From the NCBI GenBank assembly GCA_018676675.1, contig JABHEG010000016.1:1-64000 (forward strand): DNA of 64,000 bases. The letters are read 5' to 3'. The notes under the pieces are model-generated. The model was given only the letters and a program-made list of their open reading frames with translations. It had not been told where the DNA came from and ran no database searches. The translations under genes and the position numbers were made by a program. Positions 16,070 to 26,700 of this stretch are shown in pieces. Numbering within the stretch: the stretch's first letter is position 1; every line of letters starts with the position of its first letter. Origin of the DNA: Lentisphaerota bacterium (GTDB taxonomy: Bacteria > Verrucomicrobiota > Lentisphaeria > Oligosphaerales > JABHEG01).

Positions 16070-17311
16070 CTACCGCAGATAGCCCTCCGGCATAACGCGG
16101 AACTTGTACCCTCCGACATCACTGAAGTAGATCCGTTCACGACACGCGCTCAACCACTCCTGCCACTGCTCGGGCGATTCGAACGTCTCCACAGTGTAAC
16201 GTTCCAGGAGCAGCCGAGCCTTCGGAGCCGTCTCCTCCTCATTCAGCATGGTGATGAGCTGTTCGAGGGAACGAAGCGTCCTGTTCGACTCGATGCTAAG
16301 GGATCTGAGTTCTGCGTCAATCCGGTAGACCTTATCCCAGTAGATCAGCTCGTAGCTGTCCTCGTAGTACGTCGCCAGACCCTTGGGGTTCCGGGCGTAT
16401 TCCTCGATCTGCTCAGACGTAAAGGCGGATTCGAAGAAACTCTTCTTCTTGATCTTCCTGAGCAGCAGGGCAAGACGGATCGGGTTTATCCGGTCACTCT
16501 TGAGGCGTCGAACAAGCGGTGGCTGCCCGTCGTACCTGTGGATGTAGCACACGCAGTTCAGGAAGAAGCGTTGACCGGCTTCGGTCATCTTGGACGGCGG
16601 GGCCGAGAACCCCCATTGCAGGAAGTTCCCATGCCGGCCAACCCCTACCGCGCCGCTCTCCTTACCACTGTTGAATCCGGGCGTCAGCACTTCAGCATCG
16701 GGAGAGTCGCTGAAACCCCATGACCGTGAAACGACCCCGCCGTAGCTCTTACCGGTCCCCTGGATACGCCATACCTTGAGCTTGGCGGGAAGCTCGTCCC
16801 CTCCCGGGAATCTCCGGTAGTTCCCCGGCGTCTTCCAGTTCTCGAAGTCAGGCTCAACCTTGAACGGTTTCTCGAAGACAACATGCTTAGGCGGCTCACC
16901 CTGAGCCGCGTCACTCATGCAGTTTCACAGGTATCCGGACTTGAGGTTGAGGCTGCCACAGACGAACGCTCCCAGGACTCCGACTGTCACTGTAGAGCGG
17001 GAATACTCCCGCGAGAGCTTGGGCCGGGGAGACTTGAATCCGTCACCGTCGTAGTCGATGATCACCACATCATGGCCGTCTGCCTGCTTCCCGGTGAACC
17101 CGGCCAACTCCACGGCATCAACCTTGTCGAAATGCTGCCTCAGGAAACTGACAAAGTCCTTCTCTCGGTCCGAACCCTCGTGTCCTGCGTAAAGGAGCTT
17201 CAGGTGGATCTTCTCCCCATCCCCAGGCTCCACGGCCGGCGAGGGTGCCGGTAACGAACATGAAAGAACGGTAAGGCCAAGCCCAGATAGCATCAGCCAT
17301 CGGGATCTCAT
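16070..17311 (-). CDS. Lipoprotein interrupted by one in-frame TGA: candidate selenoprotein (ThuA-like family) or nonsense mutant
   Basis: Two open stretches in the same frame, 128 codons (17311-16928) and 284 codons (16924-16073), are separated by one TGA at 16927-16925. Read through, they give 413 residues with the TGA at codon 129, followed by Asn-Cys-Met. The start at 17311 has a strong GAGGAGGT site 5 bases upstream and encodes a lipoprotein signal (VLSC lipobox). The second part cannot easily be its own gene: its first ATG (16918) has no ribosome site and it would lack a signal peptide. An 8-bp hairpin with a GGG loop begins 15 bases after the TGA. The protein looks like one continuous fold: a DVVIIDYDGDG strand before the TGA, then FEKPFKVEPDFE and GVGRHGNFLQWGFSAPP, as I recall from ThuA-like proteins of planctomycete-type bacteria. 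Function is unknown. A simple nonsense mutation remains possible. Confidence 0.6.
16891..16909 (-). promoter_or_regulatory. SECIS-like hairpin downstream of in-frame TGA
   Basis: On the minus strand GCGGCTCA, loop GGG, TGAGCCGC: a perfect 8-bp stem with a 3-base loop. The loop starts 23 bases after the TGA at 16927-16925. As I know the bacterial SECIS consensus (stem of 4-16 bp, apical loop of 3-14 bases with a G in the first two positions, loop 16-37 bases from UGA), all conditions are met. It lies inside the reading frame, as bacterial SECIS elements do. Confidence 0.5.
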
Positions 17312-17878
17312 GAGTACCTCCTCGCCAATCGACATGTATGTGCCCTGTCGGGTGACCTACGCGTCAGAGCCTACCCGTAGAAGGCGCGCTGCCCCGACGT
17401 CCACGTCCTGCACGCCATGACACAAAGAAGTGGCGGCCGCACATGGACAGGTCATCTACCATTAGCGTAGCCCCCTCTGTTCGGCATGACAATGTACACG
17501 TAATCCCGGTGGCCATGGTGTACTCCGCCCTGACAACCGTCAGGTCCGCGGATAGGACCTAAAGTCTGGCCGATCCTGCGTAAGTATATCTTATCGGGCC
17601 GTCCGACCCCGAGTTGACGAGATCCAGTCGGTCGGTGAGCGTCCCCCGTGGAGCAGGAGCACAGGCCACATGATGGTCTGTCGGCGGACGTCCCGCCAAT
17701 ACCCCTTGAGGACTGTTCCACCACCACTATTCTCTGCGAGGGGTGTCGCCCCCCGGGAACGCCCCTGACAAAGGTAGGAAAAGGGTACGAACTGAGCACG
17801 AAAAACGCCGGGACCATGTGGGGCCCGAGCACGAAAAGTCCTGCGGATCCTCTCCGTGCGGCGACTGTTTGAGCCGTC
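17312..17878. other. Intergenic region with a possible gene remnant
   Basis: No intact gene. On the minus strand a frame ending with TGA at 17452 encodes a last 45-50 residues that look protein-like (GGVHHGHRDYVYIVMPNRGG), but upstream the frame becomes low-complexity and runs into the antisense of the beta-helix gene region, without a start. This may be the 3' remnant of a lost gene. The region also contains repeated short CGAGCACGAAAA-type strings near 17796-17840. Confidence 0.35.
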
Positions 17879-19888
17879 TCACTTCGGGCCGGCCCGGGAG
17901 GGATCGAAGGGCACGAACCCGAGCTTGAGGGCTGGGGAGTCATTGGCGAGGGTGAAATCCAGGCCCGGTGCATCGGCGAACTTCGGATCGGCGATGATTG
18001 AGCCTTTGTCGCGACCGCCCTTCTGCCATTTTCCAAAGGGCTGCTCCGCAAAGCGGAATGGCTTCCCATCGTCCTTCCAGTAGCAGTTGTTGCGCAGCGC
18101 GACATTCATCTTCGGCCATTTGCCCCGCAACAGCACCCCTGTCTTAAAGATCACGATATTGCGTTCAAGGGTGAACGACAGGTGGTCTTCGATTCGAGTG
18201 GCCTGAATCTGCTGGAGGCGCGAGTAGGCAAAGATGTTGTTGCGGAGCGTATTGTTCTTGCCGTAGTGCTGGTGGAATGCCCCCGTCTTGGTTCTGTAGA
18301 CGAGGTTGTTCTCCATCAGGATGCCCGTGCTGCCCTCATCCGTGTAGAGCCCCCAGCCGCCGTAGGAATGGCAATCGACATCGTGGATGACGTTGTTCGA
18401 GACTTCCGTTCCCTCACTCGGCCCCAGGGTGTATACACCGCCCATGTCGCTGAGATGACCAGCCAGATGATGCAGGTGGTTGTAGAGGATCTTGTTGTTC
18501 TTGGCAATGCTTGCGCCATACCCCCAGCGCCAACCCACGGAAACAGCGGTGTAGAACAGGTTACAGATTTCGTTGTGCGTGACGCGATTGTCCCCGCTCT
18601 GACCAATCCAGACGCCCACCGCACAGGGGAAGATGAGCCCTAGATGGGAAATCCGGTTGTTGGTCACCAGACATTCCCCCGTGCGATCGATCTTGCGCTG
18701 CGGAATCGACGACGTCCCAACTCGCACACCCCCTGCGCCGATGTCTGTAATCGTACAGCTGTCCACCGAGCAGCGTCGGCAGCCGTTGCGGAACCAGACT
18801 GCGTATCGGCTGATTCCCCGCATGGTGCAGTTCTTGACGGTGATGTCCTCGGCGTGGTCAGCCATGATGGCCGCGTCGATCGTCTGTGCAGCCTGGACCG
18901 GGCCGAACCCCTTTGCAGGAGTGCGATAGCCTGTGAAGCCGAACGTTAGCCCTTCGAAGCACAACCCCGTCGCCCTGGCTTCCCGTTCCCCGGCAATGAG
19001 GAGCAGGTGCTCCGTGACCGGCGCGCTAGCCACTGTCGTCTGAAGCGTTTCGCCCGGCAGCGGCCGATAGAGCAGTGTCCCATCCTCGCCAACGAACCAC
19101 TCTCCAGGTTCGGTCAGCCCGGGTTTCAGGTTCTCAAGATAGAGCCTCGTGCCTGGTTTGAGCGGGTTCCATGGCTTCATGCCCACCCCGCGCATGATGA
19201 GCTCGTTCTTGCCGGGATCCAGCGCCTCCAGGAAGCGCCGTGTGTTATCCCACTTGTGAAAAGCGACGAGTTGGACCTTGCGCACCTCGCTGGAGGAGAG
19301 TTCTGCGAGCACGGCAAAGTCGTCGTCCTCAAGGGCAATAAACTGGCGTGCATCCGTCGCCACCCGCCCCTTCCCCTGCGTGATGACCTCTTCCCGGACA
19401 GCCTTCATCTTCATGAACCCACGCTTCGAGTCGGGGAACCGCGCCCGAACAGCGCGGCGTCCGTTGATGAACAACTGCTCGATCGTCAGGGTGCCGGCAG
19501 CGACCTGTGGCACATCAACGGACCAGAGCCCCCTCCCGGCATCCCGGAATGCGGGGAGTCGCTGAGCGCCGGTGAAAATCGGCTTCTCGCCGCCTGCAGC
19601 CACGTACGCCACCCGGGATCCAGCGGTGCCACCATCGATTGCCGTGAACGTAACGGGTTCATGCAGACGATATTCACCACCCCTGATGATCACGCGAACG
19701 TCGCCTTTGATCTGCCCATCCTCCCGCAACGCTCGGACGCGATCTCGCGCCTCGACCAGGCCGGGCAGGGGGCTTGTCTCCGTTCCCGGATTGCCGGGTG
19801 ATCCGTCAGGTGCAACAAACAGTTCAGTCCCCATGACGACGTTCTCCAAAGCCATTGCGAAGGTGAGGATGATCAGACGGCGTAACAT
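17879..19888 (-). CDS. Secreted right-handed parallel beta-helix protein
   Basis: Protein of 669 residues. The start at 19888 follows GGGAGC and begins with a signal peptide ([19 protein letters not shown]). The mature protein opens with [19 protein letters not shown] and [15 protein letters not shown], the cap of DUF1565/pectate-lyase-like helices. The central part has repeated coils: [86 protein letters not shown]. It ends with [15 protein letters not shown], the common terminal coil. Probably acts on or binds a polysaccharide outside the cytoplasm. It is divergent from the pseudopilin gene; one LacI-type palindrome lies in the shared upstream region, so co-regulation by the LacI protein is plausible. 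Confidence 0.83.
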   Translation of the reverse strand: MLRRLIILTFAMALENVVMGTELFVAPDGSPGNPGTETSPLPGLVEARDRVRALREDGQIKGDVRVIIRGGEYRLHEPVTFTAIDGGTAGSRVAYVAAGGEKPIFTGAQRLPAFRDAGRGLWSVDVPQVAAGTLTIEQLFINGRRAVRARFPDSKRGFMKMKAVREEVITQGKGRVATDARQFIALEDDDFAVLAELSSSEVRKVQLVAFHKWDNTRRFLEALDPGKNELIMRGVGMKPWNPLKPGTRLYLENLKPGLTEPGEWFVGEDGTLLYRPLPGETLQTTVASAPVTEHLLLIAGEREARATGLCFEGLTFGFTGYRTPAKGFGPVQAAQTIDAAIMADHAEDITVKNCTMRGISRYAVWFRNGCRRCSVDSCTITDIGAGGVRVGTSSIPQRKIDRTGECLVTNNRISHLGLIFPCAVGVWIGQSGDNRVTHNEICNLFYTAVSVGWRWGYGASIAKNNKILYNHLHHLAGHLSDMGGVYTLGPSEGTEVSNNVIHDVDCHSYGGWGLYTDEGSTGILMENNLVYRTKTGAFHQHYGKNNTLRNNIFAYSRLQQIQATRIEDHLSFTLERNIVIFKTGVLLRGKWPKMNVALRNNCYWKDDGKPFRFAEQPFGKWQKGGRDKGSIIADPKFADAPGLDFTLANDSPALKLGFVPFDPSRAGPK

Positions 19889-19950
19889 GATGCTCCCGTG
19901 CGGGTCCCTGTGATACCAAACCCCGTGCCGTGTGGCGCAGGGGCAGTCTC

Positions 19951-19978
19951 AACATACCGGCCCGCACCCGGGCATCAA
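19951..19978 (-). promoter_or_regulatory. Possible promoter of the minus-strand beta-helix gene
   Basis: Minus-strand TTGATG (19978-19973) and TATGTT (19956-19951) with a 16-base spacer; each matches 4/6 of consensus. It lies 25-40 bases downstream (in this gene's sense) of the palindrome at 20004-20017. Weak evidence only. Confidence 0.3.
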
Positions 19979-20003
19979 GGAGGGCATTCCTCCCCTCGGT
20001 TGC

Positions 20004-20017
20004 GTAAAGCGCTTGCA
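20004..20017. promoter_or_regulatory. LacI-type operator copy 1
   Basis: GTAAAGCGCTTGCA, sharing the core AAGCGCTT and the right half TTGCA with the perfect copy at 20071. Its centre is 67 bases from that of copy 2, on the other side of the predicted promoter, as in looping repressors. It also lies upstream of the divergent beta-helix gene. The likely binder is the LacI protein encoded at 21072. Confidence 0.6.
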
Positions 20018-20035
20018 GAAAAGAGGGCCCTTTAC

Positions 20036-20064
20036 TTGACGGATTCACTCCTGACTGCTATTCT
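20036..20064 (+). promoter_or_regulatory. Sigma70-type promoter of the pseudopilin gene
   Basis: TTGACG (20036-20041) and TATTCT (20059-20064) with an ideal 17-base spacer. Transcription would begin near 20071, exactly where the perfect palindrome lies, so a bound repressor would block initiation. Confidence 0.6.
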
Positions 20065-20070
20065 AGTAAG

Positions 20071-20084
20071 TGCAAGCGCTTGCA
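20071..20084. promoter_or_regulatory. LacI-type operator copy 2 (perfect palindrome)
   Basis: TGCAAGCGCTTGCA, a perfect 14-base palindrome with the central CG typical of LacI-family operators. It overlaps the predicted transcription start of the pseudopilin gene. Confidence 0.7.
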
Positions 20085-20150
20085 GTTGGTGATTGCGACC
20101 CCGGTCTGCAGGTATTTCAGGAACAGAAGACGACAACAAGGAGAGTGACC

Positions 20151-20936
20151 ATGGAAGGGAATCGAACGGCCCGAGTCGAGCGCAGCAGTTTCACCTTGAT
20201 CGAGTTGCTGGTTGTGATTGCGATCATCGCGATCCTCGCGGCGATGCTGTTGCCATCGTTGAGCAAGGCCCGGGAGAAGGCGCGCCAGAGCAGCTGTCTT
20301 AACAACGTGAAGCAGATCGGTTTGGCGATCGCCCTCTATGTCGACGACTTCGCCGAGCGTTTCCCCACCAGCAAAGCCACCACCACCAACAAGGTCAGCT
20401 GGGATGACCACCTGGGATCCTACGACGGGCGCAACCTCTCGACCGCGGAACAGCGTCTGAGCGCCTGGGATCCGCGTGTGAGGGGCAAGGATCGGCATGC
20501 CATCTATCGCTGCCCCTCGGACAAGATTGCGTCTCAGTATGCGAACCAGACGCGGCGCAGCTACAACATGACCGAGCTGGACCCGACCGGCGGGAGTTCG
20601 ACTCAGCGCGGTGTTACGGACTCCGGAAGTGAGGCGTCGCTGAGCGTGCGTAGGGTGAAGAAACCCGACAGTCGTATCATGCTGGCAGAGCGGCCCCACC
20701 GCCGTAACGCGATCGGGAACACGACCAATGCGACCATGACAGCCTGGCTCTACCAGGCCAACCGCACGAATTCAGAGTTCTGGACGCATGGCTACCCGCG
20801 GCACAATTTCCTGTTTGTCGACGGCCACGCTGAGAATCTTCGTATCGAGGAGACGACGTCGTTCCCCGGAAGTGATCCGTGGCGCGCCAGCAACTACCGC
20901 GGCACACTCTGGGACGTGGCAACCGGATCGCTCTGA
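20151..20936 (+). CDS. Type II secretion-like pseudopilin (DUF1559-type)
   Basis: Protein of 261 residues starting at the ATG behind AAGGAGA. Residues about 14-35 form the prepilin signal and helix [19 protein letters not shown], with the conserved Glu five residues after the cleavage position; the residue before Phe is Ser rather than the usual Gly. [20 protein letters not shown] follows, as in the abundant pseudopilins of Lentisphaerota and planctomycetes. Near the end [14 protein letters not shown] resembles the H-x-DG processing-associated motif, though the His-to-DG spacing is not exactly nine. Such proteins are membrane-anchored and may form surface fibres or aid polysaccharide uptake; the real role is unknown. 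LacI-type operators flank its promoter. Confidence 0.88.
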   Translation: MEGNRTARVERSSFTLIELLVVIAIIAILAAMLLPSLSKAREKARQSSCLNNVKQIGLAIALYVDDFAERFPTSKATTTNKVSWDDHLGSYDGRNLSTAEQRLSAWDPRVRGKDRHAIYRCPSDKIASQYANQTRRSYNMTELDPTGGSSTQRGVTDSGSEASLSVRRVKKPDSRIMLAERPHRRNAIGNTTNATMTAWLYQANRTNSEFWTHGYPRHNFLFVDGHAENLRIEETTSFPGSDPWRASNYRGTLWDVATGSL

Positions 20937-21016
20937 TCTCGCGCGACGGGGCTTCCGGGCCCGTGCTTCCTCCGGGGACTGGCAGCGGCAGACTTACGCG
21001 CTACCGTATCTTTATC

Positions 21017-21030
21017 CGCAAGCGCTTTCA
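21017..21030. promoter_or_regulatory. LacI-type operator copy 3
   Basis: CGCAAGCGCTTTCA, with the same AAGCGCTT core and left half GCAAGC as the perfect copy, 42 bases upstream of the lacI-type gene. This suggests autoregulation of the regulator and perhaps of the sulfatase/GH94/GH144 genes behind it. Confidence 0.6.
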
Positions 21031-21071
21031 GAGACGCCCAACACCGTCGTCAGCAGGATAGCCAGATCATC

Positions 21072-22106
21072 ATGCCCAGGAAGAAGCGAAATCGCCCCAA
21101 TATCTATGACATCGCCACTGAAGCGGGAGTGTCGATCTCGATGGTCTCCCGGGTGGTTAATGGGTCGGGGCCGGTTGCCGAAGCCAAGCGGAAGCATGTG
21201 ATGGCTGTTCTCAAGCGGCACGATTACCAGCCCAGCGCCGCTGCTCGTTCCCTGGCCCGTCGTGACACCAATGTGATCGGTCTGGTGATTGGTGCTTCGG
21301 GGGCTGAATACACGCAGCTCTTCGCGAATCGTGTCCTTGAGGGGATATCGGCATGCTGTCGGCAGGTGAACCGCAATGTACTGCTGTTGTGGGCAGACCG
21401 AGAAACGGATCCCGCAGAGTTGATTCAGGATGTCGGAGCCAGTGTTGATGGCTTGATTCTACTGGACATGCGCTACGATCCGGGCCTCACCGCGGCATTG
21501 AAGGAGGCCGGGCTGTCTGCCGTCCTGGTAAATGAACCGTCTCCCTGCGGCGATGAGGCATCTGTCCTGATGGACAACCGGCAGGGAGGACGTCTGGCTG
21601 CCGATTACCTGATATCCTGCGGTCATCGGCGGATTGGGCTGATTACCGGTGACCTGCGGCTGCATATCGGCCGCGACCGTTACGAGGGCGCAGTTGCTGC
21701 GCTCAACGAGGCCGGTCTCCCGTGTCGGACGGACTGGGTCACAGACGCCCGTTTCCGCCCGAAAACGGCCCGGCAGGCCGTCCGGGAACTGTTTGCCAAC
21801 CCGGCTGGGGAGCGGCCCACGGCTTTGTTTGTGGCCAGCGATCTCATGGCATTTGCCGTTCTTGACGAGCTCCGTTCATTGGGGCTCAACGTGCCGGGGG
21901 ACGTCTCTGTCGTGGGCTTTGACAACAGTCTGATCGCGCCGTTAGCATCTCCACCGCTCACGACCATTCAGCAGCCTCTTGTGGCTATGGGCAAACGGGC
22001 CGCTGAACTCCTCGATGAGGTCATTCGGGACCCGGAGGCAAAGCAGACGGTGACGCTTCCACTGTCGCTTTGTGAGCGCCGATCCGTCCGCCAACTTGAC
22101 TCATGA
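21072..22106 (+). CDS. LacI-family transcriptional regulator
   Basis: Cytoplasmic regulator of 344 residues. Residues about 10-57 are the LacI helix-turn-helix and hinge: NIYDIATEAGVSISMVSRVVNG, then YQPSAAARSLARR. The remainder is a periplasmic-binding-protein-like sensor domain: VIGLVIG, DGLILLDMR, a GHRRIGLITGD segment, and near the end PTALFVASDLMAFAVLDELRSLG and VPGDVSVVGFDNSLIAPLASPPLTTI. The effector is not readable; by position it should be a sugar released from the substrate of the downstream genes. Three matching palindromes lie upstream of it and of the pseudopilin gene. The ATG at 21072 has only a distant AGGA; initiation may be weak. Confidence 0.92.
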   Translation: MPRKKRNRPNIYDIATEAGVSISMVSRVVNGSGPVAEAKRKHVMAVLKRHDYQPSAAARSLARRDTNVIGLVIGASGAEYTQLFANRVLEGISACCRQVNRNVLLLWADRETDPAELIQDVGASVDGLILLDMRYDPGLTAALKEAGLSAVLVNEPSPCGDEASVLMDNRQGGRLAADYLISCGHRRIGLITGDLRLHIGRDRYEGAVAALNEAGLPCRTDWVTDARFRPKTARQAVRELFANPAGERPTALFVASDLMAFAVLDELRSLGLNVPGDVSVVGFDNSLIAPLASPPLTTIQQPLVAMGKRAAELLDEVIRDPEAKQTVTLPLSLCERRSVRQLDS

Positions 22107-22159
22107 TGGGATAGCGAAGCGTCAACAGAGCGATTTCAGATACGCGAAGGAGACAGGTG

Positions 22160-23770
22160 ATGAGAGGTCGTCAGATCTTGCGAGCAAGCATGGTGGCATC
22201 CGTGGCTTTTGTCTGGGGAATCGAGTCCTCTTCGGCTCCCGCAAAGCGGCCCAACATTCTCTTCATTATGAGCGATGATCACGCCTGTAATGCCATTGGG
22301 GCGTACGGGAGCAAGCTGATCTCAACACCGAGGATTGACCGGCTGGCAGACGAGGGCGCCATTCTGCGCGAGAATTTCTGCGCCAACTCGATTTGCTCGC
22401 CCAGTCGAGCCAGCATTCTGACCGGTCTGCACAGTCATCTCAATGGGGTCACGCACAATGGGGCCAGATGGGATGGATCGCAGACGACATACTCACGCCT
22501 GCTCGCGGATGCCGGGTATCAGACAGCGCTCATTGGCAAGTGGCACCAGAAACCACACACGCCCGACCGGGAAGTCGACCACTGGGACGTATTGATCGGC
22601 CATGGTGGACAGGGCAGTTACCACGACCCGCACTTCGCTACCCGCGCCGGCGAGGTGGAGGAGAAGGGGTACTGCACGGATCTCATCGCTGACAAGGCCC
22701 TGCGGTGGCTGACCGAAGCCCGGGACCCGAATCGGCCGTTCCTCCTCATGGCACAGTTCAAAGCGCCGCACGTACCCCGCCGGCCCCCCGCCCGTCATTT
22801 CAAGCGGCCCCCTATCGCCCAGCTCACCGTTCCGGAAACGTTCTCCGATGACTACCGTGGTCGTGCTCCCTATGCTGCCAAAGCCTGGATGAAGGTATGG
22901 AATGGTCGCCCGGCGACCGCGAAGTCATTCCCCAACCCGGCCTCTGTGGCGGACCGGGCGGCTTGGGCGGACTTGGGTGCGGAAGAACGGGCCTGGAAGG
23001 CATATGAGGATCAACGCAATGCGGACTTCCATCGCCGGCTGGCGGCGGGAGAGTTTGCGGACCACAAGGCCTATGCGCTCTACCTGTATCGCCGGCGCCT
23101 GCAGGACTACCTCGGGTGCGTGGCGGCGGTCGACGAGAATGTCGGGCGGCTGGTTGATGGGCTGGAGAAGGCTGGGCTCGCCGCGGACACGGCCGTCGTC
23201 TACTGCTCGGACCAGAGCTACTTCATCGGTGAGCACGGTTGGGTGGAAAAACGCTGGATGTACGAGGAAGCGATGCGGATGCCATTCGTGATCAGGTGGC
23301 CGGGGCGGATCAAGCCGAAAACGCGGATTGCCGCGTTGACTCAGAACATCGACTTTGCCCCAACCTTCCTGGACATGGCCGGCATCAACGCTCCTGCGAG
23401 TATGCAGGGCCGATCGCTTCTCCCGTTGTTGACCGGTGAACGTGTAACAGGCTGGCGAGACTGTCTCTACTACCACTACTACCACCACGGAGCCCACAAT
23501 GTCCCTCGTCATGATGGAGTAAGGACCCAGCGGTACAAGCTCATCCACTTCTACACCGACGACGTTCACGAACTGTTTGACCTGCAGAAGGACCCCCATG
23601 AACTGGCCAGCGTATACGGGGTGAAGGAGCATGCTCAGGTACAGAGCGATATGCTCAACCGCCTGGCCGAACAGCGGCGTCTGTTCGGCGTCCCGGACAG
23701 CGTTTTCAAGCACCCCTATGTGCACTTGTCACGGCCGGAGCGTGTAGAACTGCGGAAGAGGAAACGGTGA
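22160..23770 (+). CDS. Exported S1-family sulfatase
   Basis: Formylglycine-dependent sulfatase of 536 residues. The ATG at 22160 lies behind AAGGAGA; a GTG three bases upstream is less likely. Residues 1-27 form a signal peptide. The metal-binding start is NILFIMSDDHA (residues 32-42), and the modification motif is CSPSR with Cys79 as formylglycine precursor, followed by ASILTG. LIGKWHQ and the later YCSDQSYFIGEHGWVEKRW complete the active site. Removes sulfate esters from a glycan, probably in the periplasm. The maturase is not in this window. It follows the lacI-type gene by 53 bases and its stop overlaps the GH94 start, so an operon is likely. Confidence 0.92.
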   Translation: MRGRQILRASMVASVAFVWGIESSSAPAKRPNILFIMSDDHACNAIGAYGSKLISTPRIDRLADEGAILRENFCANSICSPSRASILTGLHSHLNGVTHNGARWDGSQTTYSRLLADAGYQTALIGKWHQKPHTPDREVDHWDVLIGHGGQGSYHDPHFATRAGEVEEKGYCTDLIADKALRWLTEARDPNRPFLLMAQFKAPHVPRRPPARHFKRPPIAQLTVPETFSDDYRGRAPYAAKAWMKVWNGRPATAKSFPNPASVADRAAWADLGAEERAWKAYEDQRNADFHRRLAAGEFADHKAYALYLYRRRLQDYLGCVAAVDENVGRLVDGLEKAGLAADTAVVYCSDQSYFIGEHGWVEKRWMYEEAMRMPFVIRWPGRIKPKTRIAALTQNIDFAPTFLDMAGINAPASMQGRSLLPLLTGERVTGWRDCLYYHYYHHGAHNVPRHDGVRTQRYKLIHFYTDDVHELFDLQKDPHELASVYGVKEHAQVQSDMLNRLAEQRRLFGVPDSVFKHPYVHLSRPERVELRKRKR

Positions 23771-26700
23771 TCATGATTGACCGGAAAACCAACCGCGACC
23801 TTTGTGGGCTCTACCACCCGCCCACTGCGGTTGAGTCTGAGCCGCTCCACGAACTCTCCGCCGATAGTGGGCTGGTCGTCCGAGCCCTCGCTACGGGCGC
23901 CATCCACTCAATCGCCAGCCCCGACGTCCCCGTTACACTCTACAAAGGGACGGTTCTTGAGGGCGGGCCCACGAACCTCTACCTGCGAATCCTGGCCGGA
24001 GACCACGTCGTCCGTTGGACGGCCTTGCTTGGGAACCCCGGTGCCGCTGTCCGTTTCTCCAGCGACCGGATGACCATTTCTGGGGCCTTTGACCAACTGA
24101 CCTACCTGGTAACCCTGCAGCTGACCGCAATGGCCGGGTGGACGTGGATGATCCAGCTCCGGAACGACAGCGATGCGGAGATCGCATGCGACCTCGTCTA
24201 CATGCAGGACGTTGGCATGTCGAACGTCGGCAACGAAGCCTACATCAGCCAATACGTTGATCACACTGTGTTGGAGCACCCGGACCACGGCTATGTGCTC
24301 TGTGCGCGTCAGAATATGCCACAGCCTGGCGGTCATCCCTGGCTCATGCTGGGCTGTAGACCGGGCTGTCGCAGCTTCGTGACAGATGGGTTCGACTTCT
24401 ACGGGTGCGAACACCGCGTTACACGGCGGCCTGCTGCGCTGGAGCTTCCCGTCCTTCCGAGTGTGCGTCGCCAGTATGAATTCAGCGCCTGCGCGTTGCA
24501 GTCCGAACGCGTGTTGATCGGCGCGGGACGGGACGCGTGTCTGGATTTCTTTGCCGTCTTCCAGGCGGATCATCCCGAGCCCACCTCCGAACACGACTTG
24601 GAGCGAGTTGCTCTGGAGGGGCGATATCCCCAGCGACCGTGTGTCCCCACCGAGCCCGGAAGCACGGCGGTCGGCAATCTCTTCTCCGAGGCCCCCTTGT
24701 TCGACTCGGACGACCTCTCTGCCGAACAGCTCTCCACGTACTGGAACGAGCCGCGACGTCACGTGGAAACAGACGGGGAGGGGAGACTACTCTCCTTCTT
24801 CACCACGGGCAATCGACACGTCGTTCTGAAGGCCAAGGAATTGCTCCAGGAGCGTCCCACGGGCGCCTTGCTGCGTAGTGGTACCGGTCTGGTCAATGCC
24901 CCGGGAATCCTCTCCACAACGGCGTACATGCGAGGCGTCTTTGCTTCGCACCTGGCAGTGGGAAACCTGTCGTTCAACGTCGGACTGAGCATTCGGCGTG
25001 ACCCCCTCGGGGTGCTGCTTGCAGGAGGAATTCGGGTATTTGTTGAGCGTGACAACGCGTTCGAGCTTCTGGGTGTCCCCTCAGCGTTTGAGAACAGCCT
25101 CAACGGCTGCCGCTGGGTGTACTGCAACGATGCCGACACTATCGAGGTCCGGACGTGGGCGGCCATCGACAGCCATGCCATGCACGTTGCCATCCGCAGT
25201 CTCCGGTCGCGTCGGTTCCGGATCGCGATTGGGGTTGTCATGGGGCCTCCCGACGCCGAGCCGTCGCTGACTGACGTCGTTGAGGTCGGGACGCGTGACA
25301 TCACGCTTCGTCCACTTGAGGGGAGTCGGTTTGGGGACCGGAACCCGGGCGCCTTTGTGCGGATTGTCCCGGGAGATCTGAGCGCCCTGTCGCAACTGGG
25401 CGGAGATGAACTGCTTTGTCCGGACAATGTGTCGCACGGTGCTCCCTGTCTCGTCATGGAAACCGTCGAGGTAGATTCCTTTGGTCTGGGCTTCACGGGG
25501 GCACTGACCCCGACGGCCCCCGTTCCGACAACATCCGAGCTGGCCGCGCGCAGTGCGTCCGCCGAGCGCGAGTTGGCCCGCGGCCAGGACGCTCACGCTT
25601 CGCTGATGAGCAACTTCGATCTGGTGGATGGCGATCCGCGGATCGCCCGGGTGGGCACGATCCTCCCGTGGTTCGTGCAGAACGCCGTGATCCACATGTC
25701 GGCTGCGCATGGTCTGGAGCAGTATCTCGGGGCGGCGTGGGGCACGCGGGACGTGTGCCAGGGCCCCACGGAAATGCTGCTGGCTTTCGGGCGTTCAGCT
25801 GACGTGCGGGAGATTCTCACCGTTGTTTTCGCCAACCAGCACACCGATGGTGGGTGGCCCCAGTGGTTCATGTATGACAACAACGGCGACATCCGTGCGG
25901 GAGACTCCCATGGGGATGTGGTGTTCTGGCCCCTCAGAGCGCTGTGCGACTATGTAGAAGCAACCGGTGATCTAGCTCTGCTTGATGACCGACTCCCCTA
26001 TCACGACGGCGCGGACACGCTTTCGGAAACGGTTTTTGAGCATGTTTCACGAGCCCTGAGCAACATCCGGACCGCATTCGTTCCCGACACCTCTCTGGTT
26101 GCCTACGGGCACGGTGACTGGAACGACAGTCTGCAGCCCGCTGATCCCGCGCTCGCCCGGCAGATGGTAAGCAGCTGGACCGTAGGGCTCTGTTACGAGA
26201 CGCTGACCGCCCTTGCTGCTGTCTGCCGTTCCGCTGGTCGAGACGCGTCCGCTGCTGAGCTCAGCGCTCTTGGCGCACGCGTCCGGCGAGACTTCAATGC
26301 GCGCCTGGTCCATGACGGCGTGGTGTGTGGGTTCGGGATTCTGGCGGACGATGCCACGACGACCCCGCTCTTGCACCCTTCGGACACGCGCACCGGCATC
26401 CATCACAGGTTGCTGCCCATGATCCGCGGGATCATCAGTGGGATCTTCACCCCTGAGCAGGCACAGGTTCACGCGGATCTCATCTCCGAACACCTTGTCT
26501 GTCCGGACGGGGCTCGGCTGATGGACCGGCCGCCTCGCTACGACGGGGGGCGTCAGCACATCTTCCAGCGCGGAGAATCCGCGACTTTCTTCGGCCGTGA
26601 AATTGGCATCATGTACGTGCATGCCCACATCCGTTACGCACAGGCGATGGCCTGCATGGGGCGCGCGGATGATCTCCTGACTGCGCTCATGGCGATGGTA

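Noticed and set aside
16070..16918. A separate 282-codon gene starting at the ATG at 16918
   Set aside because: It has no ribosome site, no signal peptide, and lies in the same frame as the lipoprotein start two codons after the TGA; I treat it as the second part of one gene.
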